A stretch of DNA of 64,000 nucleotides from Subtercola sp. PAMC28395 (GTDB taxonomy: Bacteria; Actinomycetota; Actinomycetes; Actinomycetales; Microbacteriaceae), in NCBI RefSeq assembly GCF_018889995.1, contig NZ_CP076547.1:806001-870000 (forward strand). The letters run 5' to 3'. The position numbers were made by a program, and so were the translations under genes. Positions within the stretch are counted from its first letter, which is position 1; the number at the start of each line of letters is the position of its first letter. Of this stretch, positions 53,423 to 62,505 are shown piece by piece. Under the pieces are notes generated by a model. The model was not told the DNA's origin. It was given only the letters and a program-made list of their open reading frames with translations, and did no database searches.

Positions 53423-53505
53423 ATCAAGACTGCGCGTCAACCCTGCACACCGGGGGCTCACGTCAGGGGTGCACGTCAGCGATGTGCGTCGGGGTGCTCG
53501 ACAGT

Positions 53506-53531
53506 GGTTTGCGTCAACGGTTTGCGTCAAC
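53506..53531. repeat. Two tandem copies of a 13-base unit
   Basis: GGTTTGCGTCAAC is repeated exactly, just before the convergent transglutaminase gene end. Shorter GCGTCA/ACGTCA words recur through 53381-53540. Confidence 0.7.
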
Positions 53532-53539
53532 GCTTTTCG

Positions 53540-54385
53540 TCAGGCCTCCCGGGTGATCTCCACCGAGACGAACAGGCGCGAACCGAACGGGCCGGCGTAG
53601 ACACCGCGAAGCGGAGCGACGTCGTTGTAGTCACGGCCGCGACCCACGGTGACGTGGCGGTCGCCGATGTCGATGGAGTTCGTCGGGTCGAACCCGCGCC
53701 ACTCCCCGCAGAACCACTCGACCCAGGCGTGCGATTCCCCGGTGACGGTCTCACCGATCGGCGCAGACGGCTTCGGGTGCAGGTAGCCCGAGACGTAGCG
53801 TGCCGGAATTCCGACGGAGCGCAGGGCGCCGAGGGCGATGTGGGTGATGTCCTGGCAGACACCCTTCTTCTCGACCCAGGCTTCGCGCGCATTCGTGTGC
53901 ACGCCGGTGACGCCGGTCATGTAGTCGACCTGGCGCCCGATCTCACTGCAGATCTCGAAAGCAGCGTCGCAGGGGTTGTCGAAGCGGGCAGCGATGTCAG
54001 CAGCGAGGGCGGCAACCTCGGCCGGCGGTTCGGTGAGACGGGTCTGCTTGATCTGCTCGACGGTCGACGTGACCTTCGCCGAGGCCTCAGCGAGCCCCTC
54101 CCAACTGAGATCATGCGGCGGATGCTCGCGGGGACGTACCTCGATCAACGAGTTCGCCGTGAGTGCCAACTCCTTGTGACCCGTCAGCACCTCGAACGAG
54201 CTGACCCTGGTTCCCCAGTAGTCGACGTAGGTGTGGTTCGACGACAAAGGCGTGATGTCGAGGTTGGAGAACAGCACGAACTGGCCGTCGGAGCTCACAG
54301 GGAGCATCCGTGCCTCGTTGTAGGAGGCCTGGACTTCGCCCTCGTAGCGGTAGCCGGTGGTGTGTTTGATGCGTAGGCGGGTCAT
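53540..54385 (-). CDS. Transglutaminase-like cysteine peptidase-fold protein
   Basis: 281 residues. An N-terminal beta domain of about 100 (RIKHTTGYRYEGEVQASYNEARM) is typical of the bacterial transglutaminase family that travels with alpha-E proteins. The catalytic triad is intact: Cys in KKGVCQDITH near 177, His in ESHAWVEWF near 219 and Asp in FDPTNS near 232. No signal peptide, so it is probably cytosolic. The start overlaps the alpha-E stop by ATGA. The trio is predicted in the literature to make or process a peptide-like modification, but the substrate is unknown. Confidence 0.92.
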   Translation of the reverse strand: MTRLRIKHTTGYRYEGEVQASYNEARMLPVSSDGQFVLFSNLDITPLSSNHTYVDYWGTRVSSFEVLTGHKELALTANSLIEVRPREHPPHDLSWEGLAEASAKVTSTVEQIKQTRLTEPPAEVAALAADIAARFDNPCDAAFEICSEIGRQVDYMTGVTGVHTNAREAWVEKKGVCQDITHIALGALRSVGIPARYVSGYLHPKPSAPIGETVTGESHAWVEWFCGEWRGFDPTNSIDIGDRHVTVGRGRDYNDVAPLRGVYAGPFGSRLFVSVEITREA

Positions 54386-55314
54386 ACTTTCTCACCCACC
54401 CAGCTCGGTGCGGCGTTGGTGGGGAAGTACCGCTGGCGGATAGCCTCGGACGCCTCACTCGTCGCTTCTTGCACCAGGTCCATGTGGTGAGGCAGGTCGT
54501 GCAGAATGTCCATGATCGGTCGGTACTCCAGTTGGCTGCGGATCTGGCCGAGCAGGCGCTGGGCCTGGTCGGTGACGGCGAGCCGGGTGTTTCGGGGTTC
54601 GATGTCGCGAAGGCTCTGCTCAGCTCGGGTGACCGAGAAGAGGATCGATCGGGGGAAGAGCCGGTCGAGCAGAAGGAACTCGGCGGCATTGCGCGCGCTC
54701 GGAACGCCGCGGTAGGTGCGCAGGTACGACTCGTAGGCACCGCAGGAGCGGAGAATCGTGGTCCACGACGGGCCGCTGGCCTCGGTGAGGCTGCGGGTGG
54801 CGAGCAGGCGGGCCGTCATGTCTGCGCGTTCGAGGCTGCGGCCGAGGGTGAAGAAGTGCCAGGCTTCGTCGCGGCTGGCCGCTGACTCCTGGATGCCGAC
54901 GGCGAGCGCCGAGCGCTCACGCACCCAGGCGAAGAACTCGTGTGTCTTCTCGACCGCGATCTTGCGCGGCATGCGGGCGCGGGTGGTGTTGAGGCACTCC
55001 CACAACTCTGTCGAGACGATCTCGCGGGCACGGCGAGCGTTCTCGCGGGCGGCGCCGAGCGAGTAGGCGATCGACGCGGGCTGCGTGCGGTCGACAGCGA
55101 GGATCGCCAGCACGTCGGCACGAGTCAATTCGTGATCGTCCGGTGGGATCTCACTGCCCATGACCGCGAGGAGCGACCGGCAGGCGAGGTTCTCCTCGAT
55201 CCACGGGTCTTCGAGCAGCAACTGGAGGTGCACGTCGAGGATGCGCGCGGTGCCGTCACTGCGCTCGATGTAGCGGCCGATCCAGAACAGGGACTCGGCG
55301 ATTCGGCTCAGCAT
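54382..55314 (-). CDS. Alpha-E domain protein
   Basis: 310 residues, almost all helical, with the diagnostic opening MLSRIAESLFWIGRYIERSD and further Arg/Glu-rich helices (FFTLGRSLERADMTARLL near 155). Alpha-E proteins have no known activity but nearly always accompany a circularly permuted ATP-grasp and a transglutaminase. Overlaps both neighbours (ATGA downstream, 7 bases upstream), so the three products are made in fixed proportion. Confidence 0.93.
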   Translation of the reverse strand: MLSRIAESLFWIGRYIERSDGTARILDVHLQLLLEDPWIEENLACRSLLAVMGSEIPPDDHELTRADVLAILAVDRTQPASIAYSLGAARENARRAREIVSTELWECLNTTRARMPRKIAVEKTHEFFAWVRERSALAVGIQESAASRDEAWHFFTLGRSLERADMTARLLATRSLTEASGPSWTTILRSCGAYESYLRTYRGVPSARNAAEFLLLDRLFPRSILFSVTRAEQSLRDIEPRNTRLAVTDQAQRLLGQIRSQLEYRPIMDILHDLPHHMDLVQEATSEASEAIRQRYFPTNAAPSWVGEKV

Positions 55315-57080
55315 TGTGCTGCTCCTTCGGTTCGCGCGGCGGGCAGGGCGTCTGCGTTGACCGCGCGGGGGGCGGGGAGGGGAAGGTCAAGCGATCGCGA
55401 TGCGAAGGTCCGGGCATCCGGCACCAGTCGCTGCTGCTGCTGTTGCTCCTGCTGGTCCTGGTGCGAGCGTGGCTTGTCGTACGGCGAATGGTCGGGGGTG
55501 TGCCCCACGATGGGGATCGCCTGCGTGTTCGCTGCCTGGTCGGCGACGAGGCCCTGGATGTTCTGCGCCACAACGGCAGTGCCGTCGATGGGCGAGAACC
55601 CGCCGGCGAACCCGACGACCCAGGTGTCTTTCGACCCACCGCCCTGCGACGAGTTCACCACGAGCTCGCCTTCGGGCAGCGCGACGCGGGTGAGCCCGCC
55701 GGGCAGCACCCACACGTCTTTGCCGTCGTTCACCGCGAAGGGGCGCAGGTCGGCGTGCCGCGGGCGCATTCCGTCTTCGACGAGCGTCGGTATGGTCGAC
55801 AACTGGATGACCGGCTGGGCGATCCAGCCACGCGGGTCTTTGATCAGCCTCTTGCGAAGAGCTTCGAGCTCCTTGGCCGAAGCGGCGGGCCCCACGACCA
55901 GCCCCTTGCCGCCTGAGCCGTCGACAGGCTTCACGACGAGTTCGGCGAGCCGGTCGAGCACTTCTTCGAGAGCACCCGGGTCTTCGAGGCGCCAGGTGTC
56001 GACGTTCGGGATGAGCGGCTCTTCTGACAGGTAGTACCTGATCAGGTCGGGCAGGTACGTGTAGACGAGCTTGTCATCGGCGACACCGTTACCCACCGCA
56101 TTCGCGATGGTGACGTTGCCGAGGCGCGCAGCGAGCAGGATGCCCGGCGAACCCAGCATCGAATCCGCACGGAACTGCAATGGGTCGAGGAACTCGTCGT
56201 CGACGCGCCGGTAGATCACGTCGACGCGCGTCGGCCCTGCCGTCGTGCGCATCCACACCCGGCCACCGGAGCAGAAGAGGTCACGGCCCTCGACGAGTTC
56301 GATGCCCATCAGGCGAGCAAGCAGGGTGTGCTCGAAGTAGGCGGAGTTGTAGACACCCGGGGTGAGCACGACCACATTCGGGTCTTCGACGCCTTCGGGG
56401 GCAGACGCGCGAAGGGCCTGCAGGAGCTTGTTGGGGTAGTCGCCGACCGGGCGCACCCGCATCGAGACGAAGAGTTCGGGCAGGGTCTGCGCCATGACCC
56501 GGCGATTCGAGATGACGTAACTCACGCCAGAGGGCACGCGAACATTGTCTTCGAGAACGCGCCAGGCGCCCTTCTCGTCGCGGATCAGGTCGATGCCGGA
56601 GACCTGGATGCGCACGCCGTTGGCGCTCACGATGCCCGCGGCCTCGCGGTGGAAGTGGCTGGACGAGCTGACGAGCCCGGCGGGGATGACGCCGTCGCGA
56701 ATGGCGTTCTGCGACCCGTAGATGTCGGAGAGGAACGCCTCGAGGGCCCTGACCCGCTGCTTGATGCCCTTCTCGACGCCGACCCATTCCTTCTGTTCGA
56801 TGACACGGGGCACCGCGTCGAGCGGGAACGGTCGCTCCTCACCGGCGAAGTCGAACGTCACTCCCTGTGCGAGATAGGAGCTGGCCAGGGCATCAGTGCG
56901 CCCCCGCAGCTCTTCTTGCGTCATACGTGCGAGCGCGTTGTAGATGTCTTTGTACGCCGCACGTGCTTCAACGGGAGACGACGAGTCTGGTTCGGGGAAC
57001 ATCTCGTCGTATGCGCTCGCGCCCTTGATGGGCTTGCGAGGCAAGAGGGTGGCGCCATAGCCGGCGAACAGGTCAACCAT
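55308..57080 (-). CDS. Circularly permuted ATP-grasp type 2 protein
   Basis: 590 residues, slightly long for the family (about 480-560). The order of elements is typical: YDEMFPEPD near 25, RVLEDNVRVPSGVSYVISNR near 195, TPGVYNSAYFEH near 245, NAVGNGVADDKLVYTY near 325, VVKPVDGSGGKGLVVG near 388 (the ATP-binding glycine loop) and ADLRPFAVNDG near 440. The enzyme type ligates a carboxylate to an amine using ATP. An extra C-terminal tail of about 60 residues is low-complexity, with a run of Gln and Glu (QDQQEQQQQQR), encoded by CTG/TTG-rich DNA. Substrate unknown. Confidence 0.93.
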   Translation of the reverse strand: MVDLFAGYGATLLPRKPIKGASAYDEMFPEPDSSSPVEARAAYKDIYNALARMTQEELRGRTDALASSYLAQGVTFDFAGEERPFPLDAVPRVIEQKEWVGVEKGIKQRVRALEAFLSDIYGSQNAIRDGVIPAGLVSSSSHFHREAAGIVSANGVRIQVSGIDLIRDEKGAWRVLEDNVRVPSGVSYVISNRRVMAQTLPELFVSMRVRPVGDYPNKLLQALRASAPEGVEDPNVVVLTPGVYNSAYFEHTLLARLMGIELVEGRDLFCSGGRVWMRTTAGPTRVDVIYRRVDDEFLDPLQFRADSMLGSPGILLAARLGNVTIANAVGNGVADDKLVYTYLPDLIRYYLSEEPLIPNVDTWRLEDPGALEEVLDRLAELVVKPVDGSGGKGLVVGPAASAKELEALRKRLIKDPRGWIAQPVIQLSTIPTLVEDGMRPRHADLRPFAVNDGKDVWVLPGGLTRVALPEGELVVNSSQGGGSKDTWVVGFAGGFSPIDGTAVVAQNIQGLVADQAANTQAIPIVGHTPDHSPYDKPRSHQDQQEQQQQQRLVPDARTFASRSLDLPLPAPRAVNADALPAARTEGAAQC

Positions 57081-57196
57081 GGTTGCGAGCCTAGCGCTGG
57101 GTTGTTGCCGGTGTGTTTCTTGCTGACGGGTACGGCCTCACGCGGCAGTGCCAAGTCCGTTCCCGCCTTCGGCGGATCGTGTGGTTGAGTGGTTCA

Positions 57197-57625
57197 ATGA
57201 CGAAGAAGAATGCGTATCCCGCAAGCACGACCGGCCGAACGATTGCCCGGGTGCTGCTGGGCAGCATCCTCGTGTTCGCGGGGACGAGCCACCTGACGTT
57301 CGCGCGAAAGGACTTCCAGGCGCAGGTTCCCGACTTTGTACCGCTCTCACCCGACGCCACCGTGCTCGCGTCAGGGGTGGTCGAGATCTCGCTCGGGTCG
57401 GCGCTGCTGCTTTCGCGAAAGCACCGCACCACCGTCGGATGGATCGCCGCGACCTTCTTCACGGCGATCTTTCCGGGTAACATCGCCCAGCTCGTGAACC
57501 ATCGCGATGCGTTCGGGCTCGACACCGACACGAGGCGCGCAGTGCGACTGGTCTTCCAGCCCGTGTTGGTGCTCTGGGCGCTCTGGAGCACGGGCGCCTG
57601 GCTGAACCGGCGGCGCGCCAAGTAA
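57197..57625 (+). CDS. DoxX-family membrane protein
   Basis: 142 residues with four predicted membrane helices (ARVLLGSILVFAGTSHLTF; ASGVVEISLGSALLL; GWIAATFFTAIFPGNIAQLV; FQPVLVLWALWSTGAWL). The short DoxX-like family is suggested by LGSILVFAGTSHL and the PGNIAQ turn. The role of these proteins is poorly defined (often redox- or lipid-related). The ATG at 57197 has only a weak site. Convergent with ribokinase across 68 bases without features. Confidence 0.82.
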   Translation: MTKKNAYPASTTGRTIARVLLGSILVFAGTSHLTFARKDFQAQVPDFVPLSPDATVLASGVVEISLGSALLLSRKHRTTVGWIAATFFTAIFPGNIAQLVNHRDAFGLDTDTRRAVRLVFQPVLVLWALWSTGAWLNRRRAK

Positions 57626-57693
57626 CGAGCGGCACGCGTTTTCGACAGCCGCGCGGTCGAGCTGCGCGCCTGAGCCTCAGTCTCGCGTCGTGG

Positions 57694-58665
57694 TCACGCT
57701 GGCTGCGCCCCGAGCCACCCCACCGAGCGGGCAGCCGCGGCACTGGCGGCCTTCATCGCTGCTTGCGCCGAGTCGCCGCGCGAAAGCCGCGCCGCGAGGG
57801 TTCCGCAGTAGGTGTCGCCTGCGCCCGTCGTATCGACCACGTCTGCCACGGGCGAACCCGGCACGGTGATGCCTCCCCAGCGCGAACCGTCGGGGCCGAG
57901 TGTGACCAGGAGCGAGTCAGGTTCGATACCGGATGCCCGGAGCTCCGCCGCTTCGTGCTCATTCACAATGACGGGGTCGGCCAGCGCCAGAACGTCGGCC
58001 GGTAGTTCGGCGAAAGGAGCGAGGTTCAGCACGATTCGGGCTCCGGTTGCCGAAGCCCAGCGGATCGCCTGGCGCACGACGTCGAGATCGAGCTCCAGGG
58101 ATACGAGGAGCACATCATCCTCGCTGAGGGGGGAGGGCTCGGAGTCGTAGACCGTGTCGGTCGTGCGCAGACTCGGAACGCCAGCCAAATCTGCTGACCG
58201 GGCGTCATCGCCATCGATGTCGGCTGCAGCAGCGATTTCGCCGTCCTCGGCAAACGGGGCACGGGTGACAGGTGCGAGTTCTTCCCGGCGCAGCAGCGTC
58301 AGATCCGAAAGCGCGACGCGAGCGTTCGCGCCGGGCGAGACGATGATCGTGTTCTCCCCGTGCGCGTCGACGGCGATCATCGCGTGACCAGTGGTGACGC
58401 CCTTCGTGACAGTGAGCGGACGAATGTCGATCGATCTCGTCGCGAGGCGTGTGCGATAGTCACGACCGTCGCCGTCGTCGCCGACCCGGCCGATGAAGAC
58501 GACATCGGCTCCCGCTTCGGCCGCTGCGACGGCCTGGTTCGCGCCCTTTCCTCCCCAGAAGGTCGCAAGATCACCGCCACGGAGGGTCTCACCCGGAAGC
58601 GGGTGCCTCTCGACCCTCACAACCGAGTCGACGTTCAGCGAACCCAGTACAAATACGCGACCCAT
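57694..58665 (-). CDS. rbsK: Ribokinase, PfkB family
   Basis: 323 residues from ATG 58665 with CAGGAAG upstream. The protein phosphorylates ribose, or a related sugar, at O5. The substrate motif FWGGKGANQAVAAA is near 36-48 and the ATP/catalytic motif VDTTGAGDTYCGTL near 278. About 45 residues of acidic, low-complexity sequence (near 148-190, EDGEIAAAADIDGDDARSADL...) interrupt the region before DDVLLVSLELDLDVV, where standard ribokinases are compact. This looks like an inserted surface loop. It is the last gene after the GT39 gene, 135 bases away and probably separately transcribed. Confidence 0.88.
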   Translation of the reverse strand: MGRVFVLGSLNVDSVVRVERHPLPGETLRGGDLATFWGGKGANQAVAAAEAGADVVFIGRVGDDGDGRDYRTRLATRSIDIRPLTVTKGVTTGHAMIAVDAHGENTIIVSPGANARVALSDLTLLRREELAPVTRAPFAEDGEIAAAADIDGDDARSADLAGVPSLRTTDTVYDSEPSPLSEDDVLLVSLELDLDVVRQAIRWASATGARIVLNLAPFAELPADVLALADPVIVNEHEAAELRASGIEPDSLLVTLGPDGSRWGGITVPGSPVADVVDTTGAGDTYCGTLAARLSRGDSAQAAMKAASAAAARSVGWLGAQPA

Positions 58666-58754
58666 GAACGACTTCCTGCCTGTGCCCAAACCCTTCGGGC
58701 AGAACAAGCCTAGGCGAGGGGTCTGGATCGTGCCGCTCTAAAGCGCGCACTGCC

Positions 58755-58787
58755 AGCGTGCGAGGAGAGCGTTTCTCCCCGCACGCT
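58755..58787 (-). terminator. Hairpin after the GT39 gene
   Basis: AGCGTGCG-a-GGAGA and TCTCC-c-CGCACGCT make a 13-pair stem with one mismatch around a short loop, 14 bases after the GT39 stop. It separates the glycosyltransferase pair from ribokinase. No U-tract. Confidence 0.65.
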
Positions 58788-58800
58788 TCAGTTTCCACTC

Positions 58801-60948
58801 TCAGCTGGTGGCGGCCGCTGAGGTCAGGTCGTACAGCGTGGTTCCATCGACCGTCGTCGCCGTGTAGTTCGCGACGACCCAGGCCGCAATGCTCGATGAT
58901 GCCGAGCTGCCACCGTTCGGCGCCCCGATGTTGCCAGAGGAGATGAAGTAGTGAATCTGCCCCGAGGCCACATAGGCCTGGAACTGCTCCAACGTCGGTG
59001 AGGGATCACTGCCGTTGAATCCGCCGAGCGGCATGACCGCCGCCTGGCTGGCCAGCTGGTAGCTTGCGGCATTCTGCGAGCCCACCGCCGCTGCGGCCCA
59101 GGTGTAGCTCGAGGCGTCGGCCGCCAACAGTGCGCTGACCTGGGCACTCACGGTCGCACCCCCGAGGAGGCCGCCTCCACCCATTCCGCCACCGCGGGTG
59201 CCAGCGGCGGCCGCGCCACCCGTTCCACCCGCCGTCGTTCCGCCTGCGGTACCACCGGCCGTTCCGGTGCCGGGTTGGCCCGCACCGAAAGGAGGAGTGA
59301 ATCCGCCCGTCGTACCCGGCCCACCCGCCGTTCCGCCGGGGGGAGTACCCCCGCCGCCTGCGCCACCACCTCGACCGAAGCCGCCGCCGCGTCCGAAGCC
59401 GGTGGACGACGCAACCGTCGGCCCTGCAGTGACGATCGAACCGGTGTGCCCCGTGGAGATCGTCTGAAGCGTGTACGCGGTCGGTGCCAGAAGCACGGCG
59501 ACGAGGGAGACGACGACCGCGGTCACCCGAAGCGCTCTCCGTTTCCAGCGGAACGCGAGCAGCAGTGCCCCGACGACGGCGAGCGCGAGCACCACGAACT
59601 TGAGCCACGGCAGCCAGTCAGTGGCCCGAGTCAGGAGCGCAAAAGCCCAGATGCCCGTGCCCAGAACGAGTGCCGCAGACAGGAGCCTGGCCCAGAGTTG
59701 ACGCCGTGTGTTCCAGAGCATCACGGCCCCGGCCCCGACGACCCCTGCGATCGCGGGTGCCAGCGCCACGGTGTAGTAGGCGTGGAAGATGCCCGACATG
59801 AAGCTGAAGATGAGACCGGTGAGAACGAGCCAGCCGCCGAACATGACGAAGATGGCTCGCCGGGCATCCGTTCGCTTCTGCCGACGGAGGAGGAAGAACG
59901 ACACCACAAGGAGAACGAGTGCCGCCGGGATGAGCCACGCGATCTGGCCCCCGAACTCGCCGTCGAGAAGGCGGGTGATGCCTGTCGCACCCCACTGGCC
60001 TCCCCCGGCAGCAGCGTTGCCGGCTCCGCCTGTGACGCTGCCGGTCTCGGCGCCCGTGAGGCGGCCGAAGCCGTTGTACCCGAAGGTCAGCTCGAGAAAG
60101 TCGTTGTTCTGGGACCCGCCGACGTAGGGGCGGAGCGTCGCCGGCACGAGCTCGACCAACGCGACCCACCAGCCGGCGGAGACGATAACTGCGCCGAATG
60201 CAGCGAGCAGGTGCAGCAGGCGCTTGCCGAATTTCACCGGCCCGGCCCAGGCGTAGGCAAGGGCAAGGGGCGGGAGGATGACGAACGCCTGGAGCTGTTT
60301 CGTCAGGATTCCGAACCCGATCATGACGCCAGCCAGGAGCAGCCAGCGCACGCGGCCACTCTCGATCGCCCGCAGGGTGAAGTAGACCGACGCCGTCATC
60401 AGGAGGACGAGCAGGGCATCGGGGTTGTTGAACCGGAACATCAGAGCCGCTACAGGAGTGCTCGCGAGCACTCCACCGGCGAGCAACGCGGCTCCCGGTG
60501 AGAAGTGGCGCCTCACGATCAGATAGACCAGGGCAACCGTGACGACGCCCATGAGCACCTCCGGAAGGAGGATCGACAGGGAACTCAGGCCGAAGATCCG
60601 CACGGAGATCGCCATGGCCCAGAGGCTCGCCGGAGGCTTGTCGACGGTGATCGAGTTGCCCGCGTCAGAGGAGCCGAAGAGGAATGCCTCCCAGTTCTGC
60701 GACCCGGCCTGCACGGCTGCAGAGTAGAACTCATTCGCGTAGCCGCTGCTCGTGAGGTTGTAGAGGTAAGCCACTGAAGTGATCAGGAGCAGGCCTATGA
60801 AGGCCGGGCGCTCCCACACGGCGTTGGTGGAACGGCCGCGCACGAGCCACCGGCCTAAGGAGCGGATTCTGCCCCCGAAGTCGGCCGGCACGGGGTTGGC
60901 AATGCCACTGCTGGACGCGGACGGCCGGGGAAGGGTGCTGCTGTTCAT
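58801..60948 (-). CDS. Integral-membrane GT39/ArnT-like glycosyltransferase
   Basis: 715 residues. About 12 membrane helices occupy residues 45-490. The first outer loop has NEFYSAAVQAG and SITVDKPPASLWAM, the conserved loop of PMT/ArnT-type enzymes that use polyprenyl-phosphate sugars; the usual Asp-Glu reads Asn-Glu here. A Gly/Thr/Ala-rich segment of about 90 residues (near 515-605, repeats such as GRGGGFGRGGG) links to a soluble outer domain ending in a conserved HYFISSGNIG region. It sits directly after the GT2-GtrA gene (TGATG), which probably makes and flips its lipid-linked sugar donor. Likely glycosylates a wall polymer or exported protein. Confidence 0.9.
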   Translation of the reverse strand: MNSSTLPRPSASSSGIANPVPADFGGRIRSLGRWLVRGRSTNAVWERPAFIGLLLITSVAYLYNLTSSGYANEFYSAAVQAGSQNWEAFLFGSSDAGNSITVDKPPASLWAMAISVRIFGLSSLSILLPEVLMGVVTVALVYLIVRRHFSPGAALLAGGVLASTPVAALMFRFNNPDALLVLLMTASVYFTLRAIESGRVRWLLLAGVMIGFGILTKQLQAFVILPPLALAYAWAGPVKFGKRLLHLLAAFGAVIVSAGWWVALVELVPATLRPYVGGSQNNDFLELTFGYNGFGRLTGAETGSVTGGAGNAAAGGGQWGATGITRLLDGEFGGQIAWLIPAALVLLVVSFFLLRRQKRTDARRAIFVMFGGWLVLTGLIFSFMSGIFHAYYTVALAPAIAGVVGAGAVMLWNTRRQLWARLLSAALVLGTGIWAFALLTRATDWLPWLKFVVLALAVVGALLLAFRWKRRALRVTAVVVSLVAVLLAPTAYTLQTISTGHTGSIVTAGPTVASSTGFGRGGGFGRGGGAGGGGTPPGGTAGGPGTTGGFTPPFGAGQPGTGTAGGTAGGTTAGGTGGAAAAGTRGGGMGGGGLLGGATVSAQVSALLAADASSYTWAAAAVGSQNAASYQLASQAAVMPLGGFNGSDPSPTLEQFQAYVASGQIHYFISSGNIGAPNGGSSASSSIAAWVVANYTATTVDGTTLYDLTSAAATS

Positions 60949-62312
60949 CAGGCTGCGCTCGCTTTCTGTGAAGAGTTCTGTTCGGCCGCGTCTGGCACGC
61001 TGAGAGACTGTGTCGCACTGAGAGTCTCAGCTGCGCGCTTTCCGTCGGAGGCCGAGATCACCGAGACAGTAGAGAACGCGGGTTCCTGGCCCGATGTGAG
61101 GGAGAGATGCGAGACGTCGATGCCAGCTGATTTCGGAGCACGGAACACCCAGCGGCGAAGAAGCACGAAACGCAGCACGGTCGCCACGAGGTTGGCTGCG
61201 GTGAGCACGATCAGCTCGACCGCAGTGCCAGCGTTCGGCGCCAGGGCAGCAAGCACGACGAGAGAGCCCGAAGTAATGACCCACGCGAGTCCGAACACGA
61301 TCAGGCCCTGGAACTGGTGGGTGACAGCCTTCGACGGCCCCCTGATCGCGAAGGTGAAGCGACGGTTCGCCCAGGTGTTGGCCACAGCAGTGATGAGGAG
61401 CGCGCTGAAGTTCGCGGCCTGGGCCCCGAGGACTCCCTGCAGCAGCAGGTAAAGCACCGCATAGGCCGCAGTCGAGAGCGCACCGACCACCCCGAACCGC
61501 AGCACTTGGCCGAGGAACGACGGCCTGGCCACCGGCCCGATCGGCGTGCGGCCGAGCTCGGCATAGATCGACTGCACCGGTATCGCACCTCTGGCAAGAT
61601 CGCGCCCCACCCGGAAGACACCGCGCAGGTCATCCCTGATGGTGGGCATGATCTCCACGCGTGAGTCCGTGTCGTCGATCCAGTCGACCGGTACCTCATG
61701 GATGCGAAGCCCGCTGCGCTGGGCGATGATCAGCAGTTCGGTGTCGAAGAACCACGAGTCATCCTGAACCAGCGGCAACAACCTGGCGGCCACGTCAGCA
61801 CGGATCGCCTTGAAGCCGCACTGTGCGTCAGAGAAACTGGCACCCAGCGTGCCGTGCAGCAGAACGTTGTAGCTGCGGGAGATGAATTCGCGCTTGCCGC
61901 CGCGTACCACTCGCGACGAACGGGAGAGCCGCGTACCGATCGCCATGTCTGAGTGCCCCGAGAGCAACGGCGCGACAAGAGGTGGCAGCGCTGCAAGATC
62001 GGTTGACAGGTCGACATCGACATATGCGAGCACGCCAGCCATCGACGAGCCCCACGCCAGCTTGAGCGCGTGACCGCGGCCCTTGCGCCCGGTGTGAATG
62101 ACGCGTACACCATCGATCTCGTCGGCCAGCCGGTCGGCGATCTGGGGCGTGCCATCGGTACTGGCGTTGTCGGCGATGGTGATCTGCCAGGTCGTCGACA
62201 TCTCGTCGGCGAGGTAGACAGCGAGGCGGCGGATGCTGGCGTCGAGAGCGAACTGCTCGTTGTAGACGGGCACCACGACGTCCAGGGCGAGGAGGGAGCC
62301 ATGCGGGGTCAT
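60948..62312 (-). CDS. GT2 (dolichyl-phosphate mannosyltransferase-like) fused to GtrA membrane domain
   Basis: 454 residues. The GT2 domain (about 8-230) shows VVVPVYNEQFAL, ADNASTDGTP, AYVDVDLSTDLAAL (the metal-binding DxD) and DSWFFDTELL. The GtrA domain (about 268-390) has four membrane helices beginning RFGVVGALSTAAYAVLYLLL, with TWANRRFTF. GT2 makes a polyprenyl-phosphate sugar and GtrA-type domains are thought to flip it. The coupling to the following GT39 gene by TGATG supports a joint pathway. The C-terminal 60 residues are Ser/Ala-rich and look disordered. Confidence 0.92.
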   Translation of the reverse strand: MTPHGSLLALDVVVPVYNEQFALDASIRRLAVYLADEMSTTWQITIADNASTDGTPQIADRLADEIDGVRVIHTGRKGRGHALKLAWGSSMAGVLAYVDVDLSTDLAALPPLVAPLLSGHSDMAIGTRLSRSSRVVRGGKREFISRSYNVLLHGTLGASFSDAQCGFKAIRADVAARLLPLVQDDSWFFDTELLIIAQRSGLRIHEVPVDWIDDTDSRVEIMPTIRDDLRGVFRVGRDLARGAIPVQSIYAELGRTPIGPVARPSFLGQVLRFGVVGALSTAAYAVLYLLLQGVLGAQAANFSALLITAVANTWANRRFTFAIRGPSKAVTHQFQGLIVFGLAWVITSGSLVVLAALAPNAGTAVELIVLTAANLVATVLRFVLLRRWVFRAPKSAGIDVSHLSLTSGQEPAFSTVSVISASDGKRAAETLSATQSLSVPDAAEQNSSQKASAA

Positions 62313-62439
62313 GGGAAGACTCTCTCGCCTCGGCCTCGCAGCGGTCTTGCGGTTTGCTATGACTCGCCTATGAACGTGCGGGCCCGGGGCGCGACGCCAT
62401 TCTCGTCACGCTTCCCTGTTCGTCGATCATGCGATAACC

Positions 62440-62454
62440 TGTGGTCAGACCACA
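62440..62454. promoter_or_regulatory. GntR/FadR-type operator 1
   Basis: TGTGGTCAGACCACA is a perfect 15-base palindrome with a single central base, of the TGGT-N3-ACCA form bound by FadR/PdhR/LldR-type regulators. It lies 52 bases before the regulator gene and just downstream of a possible -10 (GATAAC, 62433-62438), a placement for repression. Confidence 0.6.
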
Positions 62455-62465
62455 TGGTCCTACCA
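62455..62465. promoter_or_regulatory. GntR/FadR-type operator 2
   Basis: TGGTCCTACCA abuts operator 1 directly. The arms TGGT/ACCA match it. Two adjacent sites allow cooperative binding of two dimers. Likely target of the protein encoded at 62506. Confidence 0.55.
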
Positions 62466-62505
62466 CACCCATGACACCGAGCGAAGGGATGATCGGGGCC
62501 CCGCA

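Noticed and set aside
59275..60501. A 408-codon frame antisense to the GT39 gene
   Set aside because: Highly charged mirror of membrane helices; no motif.
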